Part shown: positions 14,713 through 23,948 of the stretch, one piece after another
Numbering within the stretch: position 1 is the first letter of the stretch
Layout: each line of letters opens with the position of its first letter
Assembly (NCBI GenBank): GCA_031553835.1
Contig: JAVBKX010000016.1
Coordinates: forward strand, 1 to 64,000
DNA length: 64,000 nt
Reading direction: 5' to 3'
Source of the DNA: JAVBKX01 sp031553835
Lineage (GTDB): Bacteria > Bacteroidota > Bacteroidia > Bacteroidales > Azobacteroidaceae
Position numbers and translations under genes: made by a program
Notes under the pieces: model-generated
Databases searched by the model: none
The model's input: the letters and a program-made list of their open reading frames with translations, nothing else
What the model was told of the DNA's origin: nothing

Positions 14713-15284
14713 AAATAGGTGTATTACCAGGGTCATTTAACCCTGTACATATCGGACATTTGGCGATTGCTAATTACATTGCTGAATTTGAAGGATTTGA
14801 TGAAATCTGGTTTTTAATAACTCCTCAAAGTCCCTTGAAAGGAAAATCGGAAATTATTTCGCAGGAACTTCGGCTGGCTTTAGTGGAAGAAGCCATAGCA
14901 GGATATACAAAATTTAAAACCTGCACGATCGAATGGGATATGCCGAAGCCTTCCTATACGGTGGCTACATTGCAGAAATTGAAAATCATGTATCCAACCG
15001 ACCAATTTGAACTGATCATCGGTTCTGATAATTGGGACACTTTCCACCGTTGGAAAGATTATCAACGTATTTTGAATAATTTTAAAGTAGTGGTTTATCC
15101 TCGCAGGGGTACGCATAAAACCCTGATTGACCATTTCAATGTCCGTATGTGCAAAGCGCCCATGTTTGAAGTGTCTTCTTCATTTATCAGGAAAGGAATG
15201 GAAAGCGGTCAGGATGTCCGGTTCTTTTTGCCTAAAGGCGCTTATGAACGACTTTTGGAATCGGGAGTGATAAAAAGGAAATAA
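14709..15284 (+). CDS. nadD: Nicotinate-nucleotide adenylyltransferase
   Basis: NadD adenylates nicotinate mononucleotide to deamido-NAD. The 191-aa protein carries PGSFNPVHIGHLAIANY, the HxGH nucleotidyl-transferase motif, and the C-terminal SSSFIRKGM, which corresponds to ISSTxIR. The residues WDTFHRWKDYQRI and FKVVVYPRRG are typical. It overlaps gmk by 4 bases and closes the yicC-gmk-nadD operon. Confidence 0.95.
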   Translation: MKIGVLPGSFNPVHIGHLAIANYIAEFEGFDEIWFLITPQSPLKGKSEIISQELRLALVEEAIAGYTKFKTCTIEWDMPKPSYTVATLQKLKIMYPTDQFELIIGSDNWDTFHRWKDYQRILNNFKVVVYPRRGTHKTLIDHFNVRMCKAPMFEVSSSFIRKGMESGQDVRFFLPKGAYERLLESGVIKRK

Positions 15285-15307
15285 AAAGAAGCGATGAGAA
15301 TTTTATG

Positions 15308-15315
15308 TACCTTTG
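15308..15315 (+). promoter_or_regulatory. -7 box (TACCTTTG) for lysS
   Basis: TACCTTTGCA lies 25 bases before the lysS ATG, an exact match to TAnnTTTG. No clear -33 element was seen. Confidence 0.6.
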
Positions 15316-15340
15316 CAACTTTTATTATTAATCCACTTCA

Positions 15341-16894
15341 ATGAGTCAACAAGAATTAAGCGAACAGGAAATATTTCGCCGTCAAAGTCTTGACGAGTTA
15401 CGAAACATGGGGATAGAACCGTATCCCGCAGCAGAATTCATTACCAATGCTTTTTCCACTACCATCAAAGCCGAATTTAAGGACGATGCTCCTCGCCGCG
15501 AGGTGTCGGTTGCCGGTCGTATCATGACCCGCCGTATTATGGGGAAAGCTTCTTTTATGGAACTGCAGGATTCGGAAGGGCGAATTCAAATATACATATC
15601 ACGCGACGATATTTGTCCCGACGAAAATAAAGACCTTTATAATCTGGTATTCAAAAAATTGCTTGATATTGGGGATTTCATCGGAATCAACGGATATGTT
15701 TTTCGTACCCAAATGGGCGAAATTTCCGTTCATGCAGAAAAATTGACCGTTTTGTCCAAATCATTGCGTCCGCTACCCATTGTTAAATACAAAGATGGCG
15801 TGGCTTATGATGCTTTTGAGGATCCGGAAATGCGATACCGTCAACGTTATGTTGATTTGGTTGTCAATGAAGGGGTTAAAGATATTTTTGTGAAACGGAC
15901 GAAGATTTTCAATTCGATGCGCAATTTTTTCAACGAACGAGGATATCTTGAGGTGGATACTCCGGTATTGCAATCGATTCCCGGGGGAGCTGCCGCCCGT
16001 CCGTTTATTACCCATCACAATGCGTTGGATATTCCTTTGTACCTGAGGATTGCCAATGAATTATATCTCAAAAGATTGATCGTCGGCGGATTTGAAGGAG
16101 TATATGAATTTTCCCGTAATTTCCGTAATGAAGGAATGGACCGCACCCACAATCCGGAATTTACCTGTATGGAAATCTATGTGTCTTACAAAGACTACAA
16201 CTGGATGATGAATTTTGCGGAACAACTGCTGGAAAAAATTTGCCTGGATGCATTGGGTACTACAGACGTAGAAGTAGGAGGGAAAATAATCAGTTTCAAA
16301 GTTCCTTTCCGTCGGATCAGTATGATCGATGCCATCAAAGAAAATACGGGAATTGACATCAATGGAATGGACGAAAACCAATTGCGTGAAGTTTGTAAAA
16401 AATTGGGAGTAGAACAGGATAAAACGATGGGTAAAGGTAAACTTATCGATGAAATATTTGGCGAGAAATGTGAATCCAACTATATTCAACCGACTTTTAT
16501 TACCGACTATCCGAAGGAAATGTCTCCGCTTTGCAAAACGCATCGCAATAATCCGGAGCTGACCGAACGTTTTGAATTGATGATCAATGGAAAAGAAATC
16601 GCTAATGCTTATTCGGAACTAAATGACCCGATTGATCAGAAAGAACGGTTTGAGGAACAATTAAGGCTTTCGGAAAAAGGAGACGATGAAGCGATGTTTA
16701 TTGACCGGGATTTTGTGCGGGCGCTGGAGTATGGTATGCCGCCCACATCCGGAATGGGCATAGGAATGGATCGACTGGTCATGTTATTGACAAGACAAAC
16801 TTCTATCCAGGAAGTCTTGTTTTTTCCCCAAATGAGGCCGGAAAAAACACAAACTCAACAATCAAGCGAAGAGCACAATCCTAAAAACGTATAA
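15341..16894 (+). CDS. lysS: Lysyl-tRNA synthetase, class II
   Basis: LysRS charges tRNA-Lys. The 517-aa protein has an N-terminal OB-fold anticodon-binding domain (VSVAGRIMTRRIMGKASFMEL), motif 1 around RGYLEVDTPVLQ, motif 2 FRNEGMDRTHNPEFT and motif 3 GMGIGMDRLVML. Length and architecture are normal for bacterial class II LysRS. It has its own promoter-like box and is followed after 32 bases by gpsA. The last codons fall in an 11-bp direct repeat. Confidence 0.97.
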   Translation: MSQQELSEQEIFRRQSLDELRNMGIEPYPAAEFITNAFSTTIKAEFKDDAPRREVSVAGRIMTRRIMGKASFMELQDSEGRIQIYISRDDICPDENKDLYNLVFKKLLDIGDFIGINGYVFRTQMGEISVHAEKLTVLSKSLRPLPIVKYKDGVAYDAFEDPEMRYRQRYVDLVVNEGVKDIFVKRTKIFNSMRNFFNERGYLEVDTPVLQSIPGGAAARPFITHHNALDIPLYLRIANELYLKRLIVGGFEGVYEFSRNFRNEGMDRTHNPEFTCMEIYVSYKDYNWMMNFAEQLLEKICLDALGTTDVEVGGKIISFKVPFRRISMIDAIKENTGIDINGMDENQLREVCKKLGVEQDKTMGKGKLIDEIFGEKCESNYIQPTFITDYPKEMSPLCKTHRNNPELTERFELMINGKEIANAYSELNDPIDQKERFEEQLRLSEKGDDEAMFIDRDFVRALEYGMPPTSGMGIGMDRLVMLLTRQTSIQEVLFFPQMRPEKTQTQQSSEEHNPKNV

Positions 16895-16912
16895 CGTAGA
16901 TCGTATAACGTA
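16888..16912 (+). repeat. 11-bp direct repeat CGTATAACGTA
   Basis: CGTATAACGTA occurs at 16888-16898 and again at 16902-16912. The first copy encodes the end of lysS including its stop codon. It may be a fragment of an interspersed repeat, or chance duplication. Confidence 0.7.
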
Positions 16913-16926
16913 AAAAATTTTGTAAC

Positions 16927-17922
16927 ATGAAATTACCCGGAAAAGTAGCGATCATGGGGGGCGGTAGTTGGGCAACTGCCATTGCGAAAATTGTTATGTC
17001 CACACAAAACGAAATCAACTGGTATATGCGCCGGCCTGAACAAATTGCCGAATTTACGACAGTCGGGCATAATCCGTCTTATTTGACAGGCATTCGGTTT
17101 GATCTGAATAAAATTACATTTTTTTCCAATATCAATGACGTGGTGAAAGAATCCGATACATTAATCTTTGCTACGCCTTCGCCGTTTCTCAAACAGCATT
17201 TGAAAAAACTCAAAACCAAATTGAGCGATAAATTCATCGTTTCGGCCATTAAGGGAATTGTACCGGATGAAAATATGCTGGTGTCGGATTATTTAATTAA
17301 TTTCTATCAGATTCCCGCTGAAAGTTTAGCTGTATTGGGCGGCCCGTGCCATGCTGAAGAAGTCGCTTTGGAACGTCTGTCTTATCTTAGTATCACTTGT
17401 CCCGATATTAACAATGCGCAGACCATAGCTTCTATGTTTAATAATAATTTTGTGAAAACTTCTGTCAGCCAGGATGTTATTGGAGTAGAATACGCCTCTG
17501 TACTGAAAAACGTATATGCCATTGTTTCCGGAATTTGTCATGGTTTGAAATACGGAGATAATTTTCAGGCGATTTTTATATCCAATGCTATTGTGGAAAT
17601 GGAACGGTTTATCAATGCTGTAAAACCAATGGAACGAGACATTTGTGGTTCGGCATATTTGGGCGATTTACTTGTTACGGCTTATTCCCGTTTCAGTCGG
17701 AACCGGATTTTCGGAACTATGATCGGCAAAGGGTATTCTGTAAAAACTGCTCAATTGGAAATGGAAATGATTGCAGAAGGTTATTATGGTACCAAATGTA
17801 TCAAGGAAATCAATGAAAAATATGGTGTGAATATGCCGATTCTGGATACAGTATATGGTATTTTATATGAAAAAAAATCTCCGGTACTGGCCATAAGGAA
17901 GTTGACGGAGACATTTAAATAA
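16927..17922 (+). CDS. gpsA: Glycerol-3-phosphate dehydrogenase [NAD(P)+]
   Basis: GpsA reduces dihydroxyacetone phosphate to sn-glycerol 3-phosphate for phospholipid synthesis. The 331-aa protein has the Rossmann loop IMGGGSWATAIAK, the LGGPCHAEEVA segment, and SVLKNVYAI with the catalytic Lys, followed by the helical C-terminal domain with DLLVTAYSRFSRN. Start and length are normal. Confidence 0.95.
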   Translation: MKLPGKVAIMGGGSWATAIAKIVMSTQNEINWYMRRPEQIAEFTTVGHNPSYLTGIRFDLNKITFFSNINDVVKESDTLIFATPSPFLKQHLKKLKTKLSDKFIVSAIKGIVPDENMLVSDYLINFYQIPAESLAVLGGPCHAEEVALERLSYLSITCPDINNAQTIASMFNNNFVKTSVSQDVIGVEYASVLKNVYAIVSGICHGLKYGDNFQAIFISNAIVEMERFINAVKPMERDICGSAYLGDLLVTAYSRFSRNRIFGTMIGKGYSVKTAQLEMEMIAEGYYGTKCIKEINEKYGVNMPILDTVYGILYEKKSPVLAIRKLTETFK

Positions 17923-17963
17923 CAATTAATACACAACGCACTACGGCTCGATTAATATCAATA

Positions 17964-19775
17964 TTGAGTGTTTGCCTATTCTCTTGCCTCTCATTGTATG
18001 CCACCGATAGTGAGATCGTTTCCCGTGTTTCCCATTGGCAATTGGAAGAAGGTCGTGTCTCCCTTTCCGACACGGTGGTTGTCCAGATCAATAATTCCAA
18101 AGGAGAATATGCAACCAATATTCATATATCTTATTCTAAAAAAAACAAACTGACAATTGGCGATGCCTGGATTGAAGATAAACAAGGAAAGATTGTCCGA
18201 AAATTGAAAAAAAGCGATTGGGCAGAATCCAGTGCGTCTTCAACGGAATTTTATACAGACCGCTATGAAAAAACGGCTCAATTGCGACATAATGAGTATC
18301 CTTATCGGGTCGTGTATTCTTATCAATCTGTTTTTTCTGATTGTGTGCAAATCGAATGGGATCCCGTATTGTTTTATGCTCAGGATGTTAATTTTGCACA
18401 ATTAATTATTGACATTCCTTTGGAAAATTATCCGGTACGGTTTAAGAATGCAAATATTGAAGATCCCAAAATCGTTGCACTGAAGAAACAAAAACGGTAT
18501 ATCTGGCAAACAATTTACCAGGCACAAAAAAGAGAAACCTATGCTCCTGAATCTGAATTGAAAATTCCAACAGTGTTCTTTGTTCCTGTTAATTTCAAAT
18601 ATGGTGTGAAAGGTAGTTGGGAAAGCTGGACGACTTTTGGCAACTGGATGTGTAAACTCAATGAAAATACTACCGAACTTCCTCCGGAAGAAAAACAAGT
18701 GGTGGATCAATTGATTGCGAAGGCCTCGACGCCATTGGAAAAAGCAAAAATTCTTTATCAATACCTGCAGCAACATACCCGCTATGTTAATGTAAGTCTT
18801 AAAATAGGAGGTGTAAAGTCTTATTCAGCCGATTATGTGGCAAAAAATAAGTATGGAGATTGCAAGGCGTTATCTACCTATATGGTTGCATTATTAAAGT
18901 ATGCCGGAATAAAATCCTATTATACGTTGATTCAGGCAGGAGAGACGATTACGCCCATTGATAAAGAGTTTCCTTTTGATTCATTCAATCATATTATTGT
19001 CACGTTGCCATTAGAAAATGACACCATTTTTTTAGAATGTACAGACAAAAATGCTCCTTTTGGGTATCTTGGAACTTTTACTCAGGGACGGGATGCTTTT
19101 GTGATTCGGCCTGATGGCAGTTTCTTTGTTCATACATCGGCATTGAAACCGGAAGATGTAGCTTGTTCGTCACATATTTCTATCCCTGTTGGCGGCCAGT
19201 TAACTACGCTTGATTGTGCAATGCATCTAAAAGGGTATGCATTTGATTTGTTGAATGGTTATGCTGCTAACCGGCACAAAGCAGAATTGGAAACCGCTGC
19301 CCGCCGGTTGATTTCCTTGAATAATTATGATTTCAAATCATTAACTGTCAGTAAAGAACGACCTGAACAGCCAGAAATTACATTGCGTGCGGAAATACAA
19401 ACTTCTCATTTTGTTAAAACTTATGGAAATAACCTGGTTTTATCTTCCTATCCAATACTGCTTGCCAATATCGAAGAGCCGGCAGAAAGGAGTCAGGGTG
19501 TGCAATTGTATTATCCGGTTGCCAAATCAGACACGGTTGTTTATAATTTCATCAATCAATCGAATGCAGGTAAGATGCCGGATGATGTGGTAATTCATTC
19601 CCCTTACGGCGAATATACTGTCCGGTATGAATCGACAGAAAACCAATTCCGGGTTATTAAAAATTTGCTTATCTTTAGGGGTTTTTATCCAATATCAGAA
19701 TATGCCGGTTTTTACGAATTTTGGTCGGCCGTAAAAAAATATGAAAGTACAAATTATTATCGGGAAAAAAAATGA
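17964..19775 (+). CDS. DUF3857/transglutaminase-like secreted protein, catalytic triad intact
   Basis: This exported protein of about 603 aa has a hydrophobic leader (VCLFSCLSLYA), a DUF3857 N-terminal beta domain (about 15-180), and a transglutaminase-like core: NKYGDCKALSTYMVAL holds the nucleophilic Cys, DSFNHIIVTL the His and FLECTD the Asp. A beta-rich C-terminal part follows. Such proteins are common in Bacteroidetes and are not well characterised. The start is uncertain. No ATG exists between the gpsA stop and the signal peptide; TTG at 17964 is the simplest choice, but the frame is open back to 17919 and an ATT at 17925 would give a better N-terminal basic region. The downstream gene overlaps by 4 bases and is a paralogue lacking the triad. 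Confidence 0.75.
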   Translation: MSVCLFSCLSLYATDSEIVSRVSHWQLEEGRVSLSDTVVVQINNSKGEYATNIHISYSKKNKLTIGDAWIEDKQGKIVRKLKKSDWAESSASSTEFYTDRYEKTAQLRHNEYPYRVVYSYQSVFSDCVQIEWDPVLFYAQDVNFAQLIIDIPLENYPVRFKNANIEDPKIVALKKQKRYIWQTIYQAQKRETYAPESELKIPTVFFVPVNFKYGVKGSWESWTTFGNWMCKLNENTTELPPEEKQVVDQLIAKASTPLEKAKILYQYLQQHTRYVNVSLKIGGVKSYSADYVAKNKYGDCKALSTYMVALLKYAGIKSYYTLIQAGETITPIDKEFPFDSFNHIIVTLPLENDTIFLECTDKNAPFGYLGTFTQGRDAFVIRPDGSFFVHTSALKPEDVACSSHISIPVGGQLTTLDCAMHLKGYAFDLLNGYAANRHKAELETAARRLISLNNYDFKSLTVSKERPEQPEITLRAEIQTSHFVKTYGNNLVLSSYPILLANIEEPAERSQGVQLYYPVAKSDTVVYNFINQSNAGKMPDDVVIHSPYGEYTVRYESTENQFRVIKNLLIFRGFYPISEYAGFYEFWSAVKKYESTNYYREKK

Positions 19776-21745
19776 AGATCATTAGCAGGTTGTTCTTGTT
19801 TTTGTTGATTGCATGTGGGATGCCACTTTATGCACAGGAAGTATTTTCGAAAGGACCCGGACAGATTACTCAGTATGAAGCCACTATGACATCTTATGAC
19901 CAGGATCCGGATGCAGAAGCGGTCGTGATATTTGCCGAAAGTAATACTTCATTTCGCCCCGATCCCTCTACCAATCAAATGGAAGCTCACATTCAGCATT
20001 ATATAAAAATTAAAATATTGAAGCAGGCAGGGATCTCTTACGGAGAGTACAATATTCCATATTATGAGGAAAGAGATCGGGCTGAGAATATCTGGGGTCT
20101 TGAGGGCATTACCTATAATTATGAAAATGGCGCTTTGAACCGTAGTGTATTGGAGGCAAAAAATATTTTTACTGAAAAAATCAATAATAACTGGCGACGG
20201 AAAGTTTTTGCCTTGCCGAATGTGAAAGAAGGTTCTATTATTGAAATAAAATACACCATTATCACACCTTTTCTTTTTAATTTACGTGAATGGGGTTTTC
20301 AAAAAAAAATTCCGGTCATAGAAAGCCTTTTCCACCTGAAAGCAGTTCCTTTTTATGAATACGCCTATATTGTGAAAGGAACCAAACGATTTGATATTTC
20401 TACGAATGAGGTTATTGCCAATGAAATTCGTTGGGGAAATTGGACCTACCGGGAAGGTCTCTATACTTTTGGAATGAAAAACCTTCCGGCATTTAAAGAT
20501 GAAACTTTTATTACTTCGACTAATGATTATATGGTAAATATGAGCCTTCAATTGTCTAAGGTTCATTATCCGGATGGAAGAAGAAGTCAGGATATTATGA
20601 GTACCTGGCCTGCTATCAGTACTGCATTTTTAAAAGAAGATAATTTTGGGAAATATATCAAAGACGCTGTAAAAGAAGGCAAAAAAATAATTCCGGAATT
20701 GAATTTGACAGACAAAACGACCGATGATAAAATCAAAGCGATCATCGATTATGTCAAATTTACATATCGTTGGAATGGCGAATACCGGCGCTATACAACA
20801 GCAAAATTATCTAATTTCCTCAAAGAGAAAACAGGTGGCAGCGCTGATATGAATCTTTTTGCGTTAGGTTTGTTAAATGCGGCGGGGATTGATGCTAAGC
20901 CTGTGTTGTTGAGTACTCGCGGCAATGGATTGATTGATGAACAATATCCTTTTGAAAAATTTTTCAATTACGAAATTATTCAGGTCCGGGATGGAGACAA
21001 AACCTGCTATTTTGATGCTACCGAACGTTTGTTGAAATATGATGAATTGCCCGATCGTTGTATCAATATACGAGGCCTGGTATTGGATCAGAAATCTCCG
21101 GAATGGGTGAATATCCTGCAAAATGATGTGGCTTTGACTGAAAAGAAATTTGAAATCCGTTGTAATGAAGATTTAAGTAAACTCAACAGTACAGTGACAT
21201 TTACAGCTTATGATTTTGATGCTTTCAGTTATCGGAATCAATATAGCGGAGAAGAATCCAATCTGAAAGAATTGTTGCAAAAAAGAAATATTATTCCCGC
21301 AGGCAACATTTCTATTGAAAATAGTCTGGATTTGGAAAAACCGTTTGTTTTTACTTTTCAGGCGGAAACTCCTTTAAGTAGTGTACCTGATAAATTGTTT
21401 ATTGCTCCGTTTCTCAATCAATCCCTTACCGAAAATATTTTCAAACAGACTACCCGGTCATTACCGATTGACCTGATTCATCGACATGCGGCAAAATATC
21501 ATACTGTCATTTATATTCCGGATGGTTATGAGGTGGAATATCTTCCTAAGCAGGTTGATCATAACGGAAAAATTAAACTTCAATATGAAGCAAAGGAAAA
21601 AGACGGCATGATCGAAGTGAATGCATCATATCAATTCAAACAAAGTATTTATGAGGCCAAAGATTATATGGCTTTGAAAGTAACGTTTGATGATATGATA
21701 AAAATATTCAACGAAATGATTGTATTAAAAAAGAAATCAGTATAA
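19772..21745 (+). CDS. DUF3857/transglutaminase-like protein, catalytic residues lost
   Basis: This 657-aa protein has a signal peptide ending LYAQ; LLIAC within it could also be read as a lipobox. A DUF3857 domain (about 60-260) precedes a transglutaminase-like core at about 300-430. Aligned with its upstream neighbour, the Cys position (GDCKAL) is GSADMN and the His position (FNH) is FNY, while the region of the Asp is FDATE. It is therefore probably not an active thiol enzyme. The gene overlaps the previous one by 4 bases (ATGA), so the two paralogues are co-translated and may form a pair of active and inactive partners in the envelope. Confidence 0.75.
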   Translation: MKIISRLFLFLLIACGMPLYAQEVFSKGPGQITQYEATMTSYDQDPDAEAVVIFAESNTSFRPDPSTNQMEAHIQHYIKIKILKQAGISYGEYNIPYYEERDRAENIWGLEGITYNYENGALNRSVLEAKNIFTEKINNNWRRKVFALPNVKEGSIIEIKYTIITPFLFNLREWGFQKKIPVIESLFHLKAVPFYEYAYIVKGTKRFDISTNEVIANEIRWGNWTYREGLYTFGMKNLPAFKDETFITSTNDYMVNMSLQLSKVHYPDGRRSQDIMSTWPAISTAFLKEDNFGKYIKDAVKEGKKIIPELNLTDKTTDDKIKAIIDYVKFTYRWNGEYRRYTTAKLSNFLKEKTGGSADMNLFALGLLNAAGIDAKPVLLSTRGNGLIDEQYPFEKFFNYEIIQVRDGDKTCYFDATERLLKYDELPDRCINIRGLVLDQKSPEWVNILQNDVALTEKKFEIRCNEDLSKLNSTVTFTAYDFDAFSYRNQYSGEESNLKELLQKRNIIPAGNISIENSLDLEKPFVFTFQAETPLSSVPDKLFIAPFLNQSLTENIFKQTTRSLPIDLIHRHAAKYHTVIYIPDGYEVEYLPKQVDHNGKIKLQYEAKEKDGMIEVNASYQFKQSIYEAKDYMALKVTFDDMIKIFNEMIVLKKKSV

Positions 21746-21760
21746 AATTTAGGCATTACA

Positions 21761-23107
21761 ATGAAACAAATTGCATTAGACATCAACAAGGCATTAGGTA
21801 TTATCAGTAAAGAACAAGTTGTTGCACAAAAAGATACAGCAGCCAAATGTATTGAAATGTTGCACAAAGGTACAGGAAAAGGCAATGATTTCCTGGGATG
21901 GTTACATCTCCCTTCTTCCATTTCAGCTGCCGACATTCAGGAAATACAAACTACTGCCGATCAATTACGCAAATCGTGCGAAGTGGTGGTTGTAGTCGGT
22001 ATCGGCGGAAGTTATTTAGGGGCAAAAGCTGTTATCGATGCCCTTTCAGGAACATTCGATACAATGGAAGCCGTGCGTAAAAATCCGGTTTTGGTTTATG
22101 CAGGACATAATATCGGTGAAGATTATTTGTATGAATTATCCGCTTTCCTGCAAAATAAATCATTCGGCATTATTAATATTTCTAAATCAGGAACAACGAC
22201 CGAACCGGCATTGGCTTTCCGTATTTTGAAAAAACAATTGGAAGATGCTGTCGGAAAAGCAGAAGCTGGAAAACGAATTGTCGCCATTACCGACAAGGCC
22301 CGCGGAGCATTGCGGACGTTGGCGACCAAAGAGGGTTACAAAACATTTGTCATTCCCGACAATGTAGGAGGTCGTTTCTCTGTGCTGACTCCTGTCGGAT
22401 TACTACCCATTGCTGTTGCAGGAATCGACATCAAAACGTTGATCGAAGGTGCTGTGTCTATGGAAAAAGCTACCGGAACGGAGGCTGCTTTTGAAAATAA
22501 TATTGCTTCCATTTATGCTGCTACCCGCAATGAACTTTATAAGAAAGGCAAAAAAATAGAAATCTTAGCTAATTTTCATCCTAAACTTCATTATGTTTCC
22601 GAATGGTGGAAACAATTGTATGGCGAAAGTGAAGGGAAAGAAAACAAAGGAATTTTTACGGCTTCTGTTGATTTTACCACCGATTTACACTCCATGGGAC
22701 AATGGATTCAGGAAGGCGAACGCAGCATTTTTGAAACTGTTATTTCAGTCGCTACTCCCGATCATAAAGTGGAAGTTCCTTTCGACGAACAAGATTTGGA
22801 TGGATTGAATTTCCTGGCCGGTAAACGGGTTGATTTTGTAAACAAAATGGCCGAATTAGGTACACAGCTGGCGCATGTCGATGGAGGTGTTCCTAATATC
22901 CGGATTGAATTGCCCGAATTAAATGCTTACTATTTAGGACAATTGCTTTATTTCTTTGAAAAAGCCTGCGGAATCAGTGGTTATATGCTGGGCGTCAATC
23001 CTTTCGATCAGCCGGGCGTGGAGGCTTACAAGAAGAATATGTTTGCATTGTTGGATAAACCGGGTTTTGAGGCGGACAGCAAAGCGATAAAAGAAAGAAT
23101 TAAATAA
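21761..23107 (+). CDS. pgi: Glucose-6-phosphate isomerase
   Basis: Pgi interconverts glucose 6-phosphate and fructose 6-phosphate. The 448-aa protein is the short, Bacillus-like type: VVGIGGSYLGAKAVIDAL, the phosphate-binding SKSGTTTEPALAF, VGGRFSVLTPVGLLP and YVSEWWKQLYGESEGKE. The C-terminal Lys-containing segment GVEAYKKNMF is present. It follows the DUF3857 pair by 15 bases; a stem-loop follows its stop. Confidence 0.96.
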   Translation: MKQIALDINKALGIISKEQVVAQKDTAAKCIEMLHKGTGKGNDFLGWLHLPSSISAADIQEIQTTADQLRKSCEVVVVVGIGGSYLGAKAVIDALSGTFDTMEAVRKNPVLVYAGHNIGEDYLYELSAFLQNKSFGIINISKSGTTTEPALAFRILKKQLEDAVGKAEAGKRIVAITDKARGALRTLATKEGYKTFVIPDNVGGRFSVLTPVGLLPIAVAGIDIKTLIEGAVSMEKATGTEAAFENNIASIYAATRNELYKKGKKIEILANFHPKLHYVSEWWKQLYGESEGKENKGIFTASVDFTTDLHSMGQWIQEGERSIFETVISVATPDHKVEVPFDEQDLDGLNFLAGKRVDFVNKMAELGTQLAHVDGGVPNIRIELPELNAYYLGQLLYFFEKACGISGYMLGVNPFDQPGVEAYKKNMFALLDKPGFEADSKAIKERIK

Positions 23108-23126
23108 GCAGGAATTAAAAAAATGA

Positions 23127-23174
23127 AAGAAATGAAGCAAATGAAAATAATTTTTTTCGTTTGCTTCATTTCTT
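23127..23174. repeat. Stem-loop with perfect 15-bp arms after pgi
   Basis: AAGAAATGAAGCAAA (23127-23141) pairs exactly with 23160-23174 around an 18-base AT-rich loop. A T-rich stretch follows at 23178-23187. It may act as a pgi terminator or be another intergenic palindrome. The stem is AT-rich, unlike a typical strong terminator. Confidence 0.7.
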
Positions 23175-23192
23175 AATTATTTTTATTTAGGA

Positions 23193-23867
23193 ATGATAAA
23201 GGCTGTTTTATTCGACATGGATGGGGTTTTGTTCGACTCCATGCCTGTTCATGCACAGGCGTGGCAGGAGACCATGGAAAAATATATATCCGACAGTATG
23301 CCGGAAGATTACTATTTGTTTGAAGGGCGTACGGGTTTTTCTACGATCAATATTTTGTTTAATCGAAATTTGGGACGCGATGCATCCGCAGAAGAAATTC
23401 AGCATATTTATGCTCAAAAGTCCCAACGTTTTGCAGAGTTGGATGAATCGGCTGTGATGCCCGGAGCTTTGGCCGTATTGCAAAAAGTCAAATCATTGGG
23501 ATTGCAGGCGATTATTGTAACGGGATCGGGACAACAATCCTTGTTTGACAAAATCGATACTTATTTTCCCGGTTATTTTGACCGGAGTCAAATGGTGACG
23601 GCTTATGATGTTGAGCATGGTAAACCGCATCCCGAACCTTATTTGATGGGATTGAAGAAAGCCGGTGTCAATGCTTCGGAAGCGATTGTAGTGGAAAATG
23701 CGCCTTTGGGAGTCGAATCGGCTGTTGCCGCAGGCATTTATACAATTGCCGTGAATACAGGGCCTTTGTCAGACCAAATTTTATTAGACGCAGGCGCCAA
23801 TCGTCTGTATCCAAGCATGCAGGCATTGGCAAATAATTTTGAAAACTTAATGATAGAACACGGATGA
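23193..23867 (+). CDS. HAD-family sugar-phosphatase/beta-phosphoglucomutase-like protein
   Basis: This 224-aa HAD superfamily enzyme of subfamily IA has motif I DMDGVLFDS, motif II in IIVTGSGQQS, the motif III Lys in GKPHPEPYLMGLKKAG, and motif IV VVENAPLGVESAVAAG. These are typical of beta-phosphoglucomutase-like phosphatases acting on small sugar phosphates. The substrate is not determined. The final codons and the stop (IEHG, TGA) lie inside the left arm of a dispersed palindrome, so the C-terminus was probably reshaped by repeat insertion. Confidence 0.85.
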   Translation: MIKAVLFDMDGVLFDSMPVHAQAWQETMEKYISDSMPEDYYLFEGRTGFSTINILFNRNLGRDASAEEIQHIYAQKSQRFAELDESAVMPGALAVLQKVKSLGLQAIIVTGSGQQSLFDKIDTYFPGYFDRSQMVTAYDVEHGKPHPEPYLMGLKKAGVNASEAIVVENAPLGVESAVAAGIYTIAVNTGPLSDQILLDAGANRLYPSMQALANNFENLMIEHG

Positions 23868-23933
23868 CACAAAATACGCAGAGTTTCACTGTTAAACTAA
23901 AATTTGTGATATTCTGTGTCATTCGTGTTCTAT
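23853..23933. repeat. Palindrome of the GATGACAC family overlapping a gene end
   Basis: ATAGAACACGGATGACAC (23853-23870) pairs with 23916-23933, with one mismatch, around a 45-base loop. The arm shares GAACACNGATGACAC with 2467-2499. The left arm supplies the last codons and the stop of the HAD gene. Confidence 0.85.
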
Positions 23934-23948
23934 TCTCATAAATAAAAA

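Noticed and set aside
15773..16543. Overlapping open frames of 81-160 codons opposite lysS
   Set aside because: They are antisense to a well-supported synthetase gene and resemble no protein I know.
2467..23933. CRISPR array suggested by repeated GATGACAC units
   Set aside because: The units form only palindromic pairs at three separate places; there is no regular repeat-spacer series and no cas gene.
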